Part shown: positions 12,682-25,000 of the stretch, in pieces
Numbering within the stretch: the stretch's first letter is position 1
Layout: each line of letters begins with the position of its first letter
Origin: Corallium rubrum
Lineage: Eukaryota > Cnidaria > Anthozoa > Scleralcyonacea > Coralliidae
Direction: 5' to 3'
Assembly: GCA_964035015.1 (NCBI GenBank)
Contig: OZ036012.1
Span: 3,339,585-3,403,584 of the forward strand
DNA length: 64,000 bases
The notes under the pieces: generated by a model
Told to the model about the DNA's origin: nothing
Database searches by the model: none
The model's input: only the letters and a program-made list of their open reading frames with translations
Translations under genes and position numbers: made by a program

Positions 12682-15600
12682 GTAGGAATGAATGGATTTG
12701 TTTATTTATACAGTTTTCATTGTGAAACAAAAATAGTGGAATACATTAAAGGCGGTTTTCCACTAGGCGAAAAATGTCGCGCGAAGCGACATTTTCTTTT
12801 GTCTCGCAAGCTCTCGAGTGGAACTAATTAGCCAAGACAAAAGAAAAATGTCGAGTCGGTCGACAAATGTCGCCTAGTGGAAAACCGCCTTTACGACCCC
12901 GTTTACACGATGCCGGTACAATTTGAAAATGGAACAAAATCATGCCGTTTAGGCCTTGCGTTTACACGATACCGGCACAAAAATAACATGAAATGTTATA
13001 TGCTGTATTTGCATACCGGCATGATTTTGTTCCGTTTTCAAATTGTACCGGCATCGTGTAAGCGGGGTCTAATAGCAACTTTTCCTGGTTGGTATGTTTA
13101 ATCAAATTCATAAAAAATTCAAAAGAAATGAATCTTTAAAGTGGCTCCCTACGATAATTTCAATAGGGGACTGGTGACTAGAAATAGTATCGCTACGCAT
13201 GCGTAAATAGCGATCTTGTCGATTCGAAATTCTATGACCGCGTCGACATGGATGTTGGACTTGTAGACGTTTTCTTCGGTGAGTTTTGCTAAAATTTTGT
13301 AAATAAGTGTTCTAAAGTATATATAATTTTAAAAAATTTTCATAAGACAGAATTTTTTTAAATCGATAATTTTTATAGCGAAAAATCTGTCCACACAACC
13401 CTCTCTGATTTTGTGCATGGATTTTCTCCACAACGGTATCTATCATCTCAGCAATTTTTAAAAAAATTCACCGAAGCAAACTGAAGACATGCCGCTTCAA
13501 TTATGCAATATTTGAAAATATACCAAAGTTCCAACGTCATTATTACCATGGTAACAGCAAATAATTGAACTTTTTGATAGATATTTTATATCTGCAATAG
13601 TTCTGCTATAGTAAGGTCTAGTACTTAGTATTTATCTAACAAATTTTTAAACTTGTGAATAACATTAGATAACGAACGTATGGAATAGCGCGCATTTATT
13701 GAAACTATAGGGAGTCACATTAATCAATATCTGTAAATCGTATACAGATTCTTCCTGATTTACATGAACTTTTTCCTCAATTTACTAAGCTAAAATCACT
13801 CCAACTTGAAAAATAGTTTGAAAACATGGCTATATTTAGATGCGTCCTTTTGATAAGTACGATAAAGCATTCGCAGCCGATCTGTATCCAATCTCGAGCC
13901 CATAGTCACCCCCTTTTTCGTCGAGACACATATTTTTGGAAAGCCCGCGAGGCGCTCTACTCGAATAATAGGGAGTTTGAGCAAGACAACGAAGTACGAA
14001 GACGAAGACGTACTTGACAGGTTTCCAACGTCTGCAATTATTCTGATTATTTTTTTTATCATTATTCATTATTCATATTGTTCAACGTCTTCGTTGCCGC
14101 GTGGCCTTCGTTGACAACGAAGATATTGACAAAGTTCGTTGTGGTAAGAACGAAGTCAGAAGATAGCTCATCATTATGACCTGGCACAGGATGGTCTAAC
14201 TGCCATTTAATAAACTGTTTTGAAACTTTATACAATGAATATTTTGAATTGTTGTGCGTACCTGCTTGCAGCTTGCTTGATTTTAATATTCGCCTTGTAA
14301 ATCAGTAACTCATGCTTTTAATATCTATTATTTAAAACATTAATATTGCAGTTAGACGTTTGGAATTAGCTCAAACAATTTTTAGAGGTTTTGACTAACA
14401 CAAACTTTGTAAAATACCATCACTTTAAATCACATTTTTCTCTTGTTTTTAAAAGCGAGGAGAGCTGTGTTGAAAAGCAATGATACCACACAGCCAACAG
14501 TCAATATGGAAGATAATTCAGTTTTGAAACCACCGAAAAATAGAGGTAAATGTTATATGGCTAATATGTTGTATATACTTACAGTAAGATTGGTCAATCT
14601 TGACTGTCGTGTCATATTACCCAGGTGATCTGACCGTGAGGGAAAGGCCTGGAACTAGCAACCTAATAGAAATCCATTTTGCTGTATTGAATAACTTATT
14701 TCTTTCATTTTCCTTTATCAAACTGGTTGAAACTTTGTATTTATGTTCAGTGTTGAAAATGATAAGTCTATGCTAAATTTGGGAACAAAATAAAGTATAT
14801 TTCACGAGATATTAAATAGTTTAATTCGAAAAATGGATTTCTATTTGACAACTAGTCCCAGTCCTTTTCCGTGTTTTCAGATCACCTGGACTGCACTTAT
14901 GAACTTTTGTTATCATAGACGGATTTGCTGGGGGGGGGGGGTGTGTGCGGGGTGGGGGGTGTGCTCCCCCCCAAACATTTGTTTTCACACCCCCCCCCCC
15001 CCCCCAAACGAAACGTTCACCACACGGATTCAAACCACACAGTAATTTGATAGAACCCTATTTCGGGTTTATAGGGTCATTTAACTCTCGCAGGGGCGCC
15101 GGAGCCACGGGGGCAGCCCCCCCCTGCCCTCACAGCGCGGGGGCAGCACGGGGGCAACCAATTGCCCTTTCTCGTTAGAGGAATGTTTTCTACAGGAATT
15201 GCCATTTGTATTATTGTATTAAATGACTTTTGTATTAATACCTCAAATGTCTCACAAGCTCACTTATTAGTGCAGACCACGCAGAGGCAGCAAACTATTT
15301 GCCAGCAAGTTATTTTGCCTTGGGTTAGCTGTGTCCAACCTCGTTCTCAGGGCGTTTTTGAAATTTGAAGGGTGGGGAAAAGCCCTGGAATCGGCTAGTC
15401 GCAGCACCCAAAAATACTGGGTGTAATAAATTAGCAATTTAGTTTAGTATACAAAATCATTCGAGTAATGGCAGCCCCGTGGGAGAAGTTCATTGTAATG
15501 GCGGTCCTATTTGTCCCGTTGGCGGTCCCGTTGAAGCAATTTGATCATAACTGGCACAAAACTATGCATAAATATGTTTCACGAGGAATGTTTAAGAAAA

Positions 15601-18564
15601 GCAATCAACCAATGAAAATACCGAATTTTATTTTATGCTATAGAGCAAAATTGGCGAACATTTACCACGTGCTAAAATTAACGCTGAAAAAAAGTGCCCT
15701 TTTTATATGGCTGCCCCCGCCGCCTTAAGTAGCTTCCGGCGCCCCTGAACTCTCTCAAAGGACCTGCCAAATTCATTCTTCAAAATCCGTTTAAACATCC
15801 TACACAAGTGCTATTAATTAATAATTAACAATACACATCCCATAAGCAAACCCGCTCCTCGAGCATTTCAAGAATCTCGTCTATTTTCGCGTCAGACCAC
15901 TTCCTCGACTTAATTGCCTTTGATAGACCAGTCTTCTTTTTTTTTTACTTGAAGTAGCTTTTGCTATCTCAACTTCCTCGGAATTCTCGACAATTTTATT
16001 CTTATTATTCAGAGGAGTTTTAGCGAGGGGTTCCTCACGTTCCTGCGTCAAACGGCTCTCGAACAAACTCTCGTCACTCCCGCATTTCGCCATCTTGAAC
16101 GTTTTTACCTCGTCAAATGACTCAATCTCCATGGAAACGATGTCGATGAACTCGTTTTCCGTCAAATGTTGGACGATGTTGAATGAAAAGTTTGAACGGA
16201 ATCAAACTTGATCCAACAATGTCCAACATCATGCCACATTATCCAACATGGTGTTCAAACGAATCCAACATGTTGCATTCAACATTGTTGGATGATGTTG
16301 GACAATGTTGGATCCGTTTAAACAGGCCTTAAGACCTTATAATGTAATGTAACATTTAATAATTTTAATTCATTCACATCGCACCGGTGTAAAAATCTCA
16401 TGATGTTAAATTTTGGGAAAAAAGTTGTGGTTTATAGTCCGAAAAATACGGTACTCTCTGATTCTCATTATTAATAATTATTTTTCTTCTTTAAAGCTGG
16501 AAGACTTGTATTAAAAAAAATCTCCCGTGAGCCAAGAGTCAATGTGTCTGCGATGGAAGATGAACAAGGTCCACGACGTAGCCAAAGAAATCGCGTACCA
16601 CCTTTACAATACTGGAAAAATGAAAGAATAAACTACGAACGAAGGAAGTCGGGTATGAAGAATGTTTTTACTCGGCCTACCTGTGGTCGGTCGAGTCTAG
16701 GTTTCGGCTTTTTTGTTTTTTTTTTAGTTTTCGGGTCACAAAATTGCATTTTTGCACATTTTACTTCCGGTAAAGCTTTGCGGCCGCGACGGCCATAGTG
16801 AGTATTTATATACATGTATAGCTTGTTCTTCCTTTTCGACAACATCTTGGCGTTGGTGTGTTTCTTCAAGATTTCGAGTGTTTAATAGTTGGGTTGAGGT
16901 GATTTCCGCGGTATTGGATACAAGAAAGAGCCACAGAATGTCAAAGAACATATACATGTTTACCTAGTATTAAACGCCTTTCTGCTTGGTCCAGCCTGGT
17001 AGGCACCGAATGATGCAAAAAATATGTTTAGATATGTTTATAGTCGTCTACAAGTTGCCTATCATGAAGGTGTCGTATTTCATTTGGAAAATGTGTTTCA
17101 AAACATGTTTAAATATTTTCTGTTGGTACGATTTACATGATTCTATATCGGAACCATCGCTTGAATCTGCCGAATTCAGCACCATATGTTTTGTGGTTTT
17201 ATCTAGTCTACTGAAAGTATTAGGATCGTTTAATTTTTTGGCTAATAAGCTTGTTTACACCAAATCTCTTCATGGAACCAAGTACTTCGTATGAGGCCAT
17301 ATATAGAGAATTTGTGTCAAGCGCCAATTAAGGCGTCTTGTTCATGATCAAACACTCGTTTATCGTGTTTCAACAGGGGTTCCAAACACGAGAAAACAAA
17401 TGAAAACCGAGGGCGTAGCCGCGAGGTTTTTATTGTTTTCGAGTGTTTGGAGTCCCCTGATGAAACACGATAAACGAGTGTTTGGTCTTGCTTCTCAAAC
17501 GAGTATTCGCATCACGATTTGCGGTGTTTTCTTCATTGATTTCAATATGCAGATTAAGAAATGTGATCCAGTTCACTAGGAAGTTTCCTACAGGTTTTCA
17601 TTGGGTATCAAAACTCATGCATGTGATGTGGTATACGTTCATGGATTGGCTAACTCATGAATTATTAAGTTTGAGAAAATCACTTGAAAATATACATGTT
17701 TGGTGTTGTGAGAGAAACACATCCACATGCTTCTTTCAAATTAACTTGGTTTGATAATAGCAAAGATATATAACCTTCTCCGATAACTCGTTATACACAT
17801 GTGACGTCAAAATGTTTAATTTGCATATTAAACAAACTGAAATATCTCAAGAACGAAGCAAGGAAACAAAAAACTGCAAAATATGTTACTGTGTTATTTT
17901 AGATGTTCTTTCAAACGAGACAAAGTTTATTTTCGTTTCGTAAACACATTAATGTCTACCTTTTATCAAGTTTTCCGTCGATAATGTCTTGGGTTTGGTT
18001 TGCAGAAGTCCTTGCAGAGAAAGTCAGAAAATGACAGAGGTGATAAACTTTTGAGACACATGCCCAAAGACCAACTAACTAACTGACTGACTGACTGACT
18101 GACTGACTGACTGACTGACTGACTGACTGACTGACTGACTGACTGACTGACTGACTGACTGACTGACTGACTGACTGACTGACTGACTGACTGACTGACT
18201 GACTGACTGACTGACTGACTGACTGACTGACTAACTAACTAACTAACTAACAATACACAATGTTTTGCCATAGCCTGTCGGACCGACAGCTAAAACCTAC
18301 AAGAATACGATACAATCTTATGAACGTTTATGAACTGGCTTCTACATGCATGTCATTCGTGTAATACCAGGTTTGCTGATAAACAAAATTTCAGTAGACC
18401 TAGAGTTCGAACAAATTACGGTGTACATACTTTCAACTTTGTTTCTTCACAAGTATGGCAAGGTATAGATCTTGAAATCAAATTGTCTAATTCAGTCACT
18501 ATTTTTCGAAAAAAATATATACATACTCTACTTCTTTCACAAAATACTAGTAATAAATAATAAC

Positions 18565-18638
<74 letters not shown>

Positions 18639-18983
18639 TACAACATGAGCGGCCGTGTTGTATCGAATATACAATCACGAGCCGAAGGCGAGTGATTATA
18701 TATTCGATACAACACGGACGCGAATGTTGTAAACAGCTTAAAACACGCCGAGTCTTTGATGTTAATATGAGTAATATTTGTTCAGATTAATTCAGAAAAA
18801 GCTCAATTTCAATGTTTTAGAGCGGAGATAGTGACCTGGTATACAACCACTAGTGGTTGTAGGTATACAACCACTAGTGGTTGTATATGTGATACAACCA
18901 CGTGTGGTTTATATCAGATATACAACCTCCTTCACGGTCATGATTTCTTTTGTGTTTTCTTCATGAATTATTAATGAGTGTTT

Positions 18984-19053
<70 letters not shown>

Positions 19054-22000
19054 TATATATATATAAGTCCGTTCTAAGTTAGATTTATAGTACTCGTAGG
19101 CAGTGATCAACTCGAAAGCTTCTGGCTACTTTGATCACGGCGGACGATAATTTATTTTAGTTATTGTCATCTTTTTTTCTTTATGTAGTAATTGTATAAT
19201 TGTAATTATGATCTAGAACTGTAGTTGCAAATTCAATAAATTCAATAAATGTCTAAAAGTTTCAAAAGTCTTGAAGTACTGGTGCTACGTTTCATAGGCA
19301 CTAACTTCACCTTGTTTTATTGATAGGATGGGTTGTTAAAGATATTATTGTCAATCCATCGCCAAGGATTAACACTCGAAAACGAAAAACAACAACTAAA
19401 GCATCAACGCATAAGGCGAAAAAAGGTAAGCTGGTTTTTCAATCACTCAGGAGGGATTAAAATGTCAATATTGTGACAGTTCAGTAGTGTATGGATCGTT
19501 TTCACTCACGTGATCGGTGACCCCATTGGGGTGGTAAAAGAATACGAAACGTTTGAATAAGAATAGAGCTAAATTCCCATAGGATAAAGATGGTACACTA
19601 ATATGGCCGCCATTTCATTGTTTTGGTACACTAATATGGCCGCCGTGACGTCAGATGAAAACGATCTGTTGTTGAAGTACAGTAATTTAGGAAATGGATC
19701 ATGGTTTAGCGTGCTCCATCGAGTTATGGATGCACGCGGGAAATTGGGAGAGCACGAAAAAATCGTAAGAGTTGGTCGAGGCGTAGCCAAGAGCAACTCT
19801 AGATTTTTGAGTGCTCTCCAAATTTCCCAAGTGCATCCGTAACTCGATGGAGCACACTAAACCATGAGCCATTTCTTTTATAACATAGCATTAAATCCTT
19901 TCACAAGCCGGCGAATCGTTTTGGTTGTTGTGTTTTTCTACTTTCGTAGCCAAGTCTTTTTTGTTGACTAAAATCCAACCAAAAGGACAGTTTAAACTCG
20001 GTTACCCAGACCCAGTTTATGTCTTCTGGGTCGTTGTTCGTTATTACTCAATACAATTAAATGACTTGGTATTTTGATAATATAGAAGGCCATAAAAAGT
20101 CAATTTAAAACTCGGTTTCGTTTGGAAATTTTTCCCCGCGCTTTTTTGCCGTGCTCCATCGAGTTATGGAGCACGCACGACAGCCAATCAAAAACGTTGC
20201 TATATCAAAGCTATGTTATAATACCAGTTGACAGTTGTTATGTGATTAAGTTTTTGGAGACGTGTTCTGATAAAGATCTTTTGTTTCAGGAGCGAGAGTT
20301 GATGTTTCAGCTGGTAAGCTAGAAGAATGGGAGTTGGTATGTATATACTGCGTTATAAAATAAGGTGTCCTCTACGCACGCTCTGATTGGCTGGGCTCCG
20401 TGCATTTATAAGAGTATGAAGATCATGAATGACGTAAAATGGCGTAGGATGGCGTCACCTGGCGGGAAAATCTAGCGAACTTTCAAAACTACCACACTTT
20501 TAGCTTGACTTTTCTTATTATTATTTTATAAAACAAATTAAACATACCGCTCCTGTGCATATGTACTCTTATAAAGGTACATTTGACGTCATTTGAACAC
20601 GAAAGAAGTGTAAAAGCACTTGACTATCGCCTCGTGCCTCTACTCAACTTCTTTCGTGTTCAAATGACGTCAAACGAACCTTTATAAGAGTACATATGCA
20701 CGGAGCTTTATGTTTTATTTGTTAACTTCAACTTGTCGGGGAGAACGACTGTAACAAAATTATCGGTATATAGAAAAATCACGGTATAGGTATACCTGAA
20801 ATTTTAGTATATTGTTATGACTGAACAAGTCATATCACCAAACCGTTATATGTGATGCAATGCTGGGGTATTTTTGGTATACCGACCATCACTAAACAAT
20901 TATTGGATGCGACTTGATATCAAGAATTATCATTGTCGAAGTCTGTTATCTGCCGAGACCTTGATAATTCTTGATATCAAAAAAGTCGAATTCAATAATT
21001 GTTTTATTATACATTTCAGTTGAAAATGTTAAGAAAATCACTCCCTCAGAACCAAAAAATGTCATTCAAAGATAGTTGCTTTTTTCCCCGCGCTTTTCTT
21101 CGGTTTGTCAGCTCGTCAGTGGTGTCACGTCAGCACGTGCATGATAAGTCCTTTTTCCTACAATCTCGTTCCCAGAGCCCACGTTCCCCACCCGGGAAAC
21201 GAGAGACTCTGGGATAATCCATTTCACATCGATATTTCATTGGCTGATGAACATGATTAACTCTTTGATGACGTGAGCGGATTATCCCAGAGTCTCTCGT
21301 TTCCCGGGTGGGGAACGTGGGCTCTGGGAACGAGATTGTTTTTCCTACAGAAACAACCGATAATAGCATTGTGGGCTCACAATCAAACAATTACAGCGGC
21401 AAATACAGCTATAAGTGCAGATATCATGGAATTCTTACCAAGTTTCTGACCAATTAACTGCAGAATATGCGTTGTTTGGAGGTAGGTGCCGTTGGTGACC
21501 AGGCTAGTCAGCAATCTAGCCTTGTTAGCAAGCAAAGTAACTGTAAGCAATTGGGCCATGAGCAAATAGCCAGCAAACTAAGCAATAGCAATTAGGGTAA
21601 TCAGAGAAGCAATAGGCGTTTGCCATGACAACTCTGCCAAGGCAGACCACCGGCACCAGTCACACTGACAAGTCAGTGGAATAACATATACGATCTATAG
21701 GATTCTATACTTCGTATCTAACACGGGTGGGGAAAGGGCGAAGGGGGAGCACAAGCTGAGCAAAGACGCTACTTGCAGCAAAGCAACAGACGCTCAATGA
21801 ATCTCGAATGCGCGGGAAACCCCTTAACGTACGTGACGTTAGGGACTCCCCTAATAAGGGGAACCGCAGGCCAACTACATCAGCAGGTAACTTCGCTTAA
21901 ATATATCCTATATTTAACCACATTTATAATCAAGGATTCGGAAAAAATGTATAATAATATTGTTTACTGTAAGGGAAGCACGGGTGGCGTGTGCTGTTAG

Positions 22001-25000
22001 GGCGCTGCCTCTCACCGCTGTAGTTAAGCCCAGTTGGACGGGGTTAGTACTTGGATGGGTGACCGTCTGGGAATAGCTCCGTTCTCAAACTTGAATTTCA
22101 TGTGAGTAGAGTTTAGTTGGTCTCTCCTGTGCTTCGAGGGTTTTTCGCAGGGTTCTGCGGTTTTCCTCCCTCCGTAAAATCAATACTTAGGTCTTAGTTT
22201 ATGTCGTGCACTTTTAACATGAGCCTCTGGCTCGGATGATTGGGCGACCACATCCTGTGTTTACGACGTTAAATAAATCATTACTCAATCATTACATGGT
22301 ATTGTAATGGTTCAATTTCACATCGGATATTCGTGATTATTATAAAGCGCGTGCAAGATTATCTATATATTGAAAGTACGGGTGGCGTGTGGCCTGGGAC
22401 GTAGCCAGGATTTTGAAAGGGGGGGGGGGAAGCCGAAATCAAAATAATTTTTTAGGGGGATCCGGGGGCATGCTCCCCCGGGAAATTTTGAAATCGAGAG
22501 TCGCTGAAATGCCATTCCCTGGCTTTTGGAGGAAGATTTTACAGACCCTAAAGGTTAAAAGATGTCATAAAATACTCAAAACACGCAAACGTCACATAGA
22601 TACTCAAAATGCATACACTCAGTAGATTGAATACACTGTTTACAGTTTATTTCCTGACACAATGGCATATTGTATCAGTTTTGTAGTTACATGTCTGTTG
22701 TTTTATATCAAAAGGGGGGGAGCCACGGCTACGTCCCTGCGTGTGGCAGTTTGAGGCAAGCGATTGCGCGCGCCTCGTCACGTCTTGCAACATAACGTCT
22801 AGCCTGGTACCCTGGCCACAATTTCAAAAGAAATATGGGCCAGGTAACCACTAATCTCATTCTCGCGTCATCAGGGCTAAATCCACTTATGACCATTGCA
22901 GTTTTACTCATAGCCAATAAAAACGCGCGAAATTTCAACCAATAGGAAAGCAGAAGTCTTTAGTGGTTACCCAGCTACATAACGTCTTACAACATAACAT
23001 AACATTTTAATGTATAGCGTAGCTCGACATCTTACAAGTAACATCATGAAACGTTTTATAGCGTGATGCAACGTGTTATAACGCAGTGTAAGACGTATCG
23101 TGACATTGTAGCGCTGCACTCACATTTATTTCTACGCCATGTTCTAGAGCCAAAGTAATGTTTCCGAAGATCTTGAAGAGGACATTGATCCTATTGTTGC
23201 AGTAATCAACCCTGACACCATGAAAGAAGTCAAAATGAGTACGAATTCTCAATGTAATATCTTTCTTTCTTTCTTCCTTCCTCGTTTCCTTCCTTTCTTC
23301 ATTCCTTCCTTCTTTCCTTTCTTCTTTCCTTTCTTCCTTTCCTTCCTTCTTTCCTTCCTTTTCTTTCTTCATTTCTTCCTTTCTTTCCTTCCTTCCTTCC
23401 TTCCTTCCTTCCTTCCTTCCTTCCTTCCTTCCTTCCTTCCTTCCTTCCTTCCTTCCTTCCTTCTTTCCTTCCTTCCTCTCTTCCCACCTTCCTTTCTTCC
23501 CTCCTTCCTTCCTTCCTTCCTTCCTTCCTTCCTTCCTTCCTTCCTTCCTTCCTCTCTTCCCTCCTTCCTTTCTTCCCTCCCTCCCTCCCTCCCTCCTTCC
23601 TTCCTTCCTTCCTTCCTTCCTTCCTTCCTTCCTTCCTTCCTTCCTTCCTTCCTTCCTTCCTTCCTTCCTTCCTTCCTTCCTTCCTTCCTTCCTTCCTTCC
23701 TTCCTTCCTTCCTTCCTTCCTTCCTTCCTTCCTTCCTTCCTTCCTTCCCTTCCTTCCTTCCTTCCTTCCTTCCTTCCTTCCTTCCTTCCTTCCTTCCTTC
23801 CCTTCCTTCCTTCCTTCCTTCCTTCCTTCCTTCCTTCCTTCCTTCCTTCTTCTTTCTTCCCTCCTTCCCCTTCCTTCCTTCCTTCCTTCCTTCCTTCCTT
23901 CCTTCCTTCCTTCCTTCCTTCCTTCCTTCCCTTCCCTCCTTCCTTCCTTCCCTCCCTTCCTTCCTTCCTTCCTTCCTTCCTCCCTCCCTTCCTTCTCACC
24001 CCTTCCTTCTCACCCCTTCCTTTTCTCCTTCCTTCCTTCCTTCCTTCCTTCCTTCCTTCCTTCCTTCCTTCCTTCCTTCCTCCCTTCCTCCTCCCTTCCT
24101 TCCTTCCTTCCTTCCTTCCTTTCCCTCCCTCCCTCCCTCCCTTCCTTCCTTCCTTCCTTCCTTCCTTCCTTCCTTCCTCCCTCCCTCCTTCTCTTCCCCT
24201 TCCTTCCCTCCCTCCCTCCTCCCTCCTTCCCTTCCTCCCTTCCTTCCTCCCTCCTTCCTTCCTCCTTCCTTCCTTCCTTCCTTCCTTCCTTCCTTCCTTC
24301 CTTCCTTCCTTCCTTCCTTCCTTCCTTCCTTCTTTCTTTTGTTGTTTACTGGTATTATTTTAATCTATACATGTATTATAAATGTTTTAGAACTGCTTCA
24401 CTCCAAAAGAATGATTGACTTTCAATCACCCGTGGGAACTGAGGACTCTGATGCTACTCCACTTCTCATGCATAAATACTTCTCACATGAACAGTTTGGA
24501 GTTGGACAAATCCTTCTTCGACCTGGAGCAGAGAAAGGAAGACAACATGTCCGCAGGGATACTATGGTAGTCATAAACCTAGAAATAACCTTCATTAGTG
24601 CTTAGCTAGAAACCTGTAGTAGTGATAGTCCAGTGTGGTTATTTTTCAGTCTGGGTTTTCTGTGTGATTTCCTCATAATCTTGCCAAATTGTCTGCCAGG
24701 TCTACTTTATGCTAAGCAATATGCGACTTTGTACTTTTGTTAGATATTTCATGTTCTTTCTGGGCGTGTCCAGGTGTCCATTCATAATCACAGTTTTGTC
24801 TTGGCAAGGGGCTCTACATTTTTTGTACCTGAAGGTGAGTGAAGACTAGTACTACCACCATCACTACTACCACCACCACATCACCACTACCACCACCATA
24901 TCACCATCACCATCACGACTATCACCACTACCACCATCACCACTACCACCATCACCACTACCACCCTCACCACTACCACCATCACCACTACCACCATCAC

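Noticed and set aside
23076..24605. Long Arg/Lys/Glu/Gly or Pro/Leu/Ser frames over the CCTT tract
   Set aside because: Microsatellite translation; the only real coding parts are the CENPC exons at 23,148-23,238 and 24,391-24,566.
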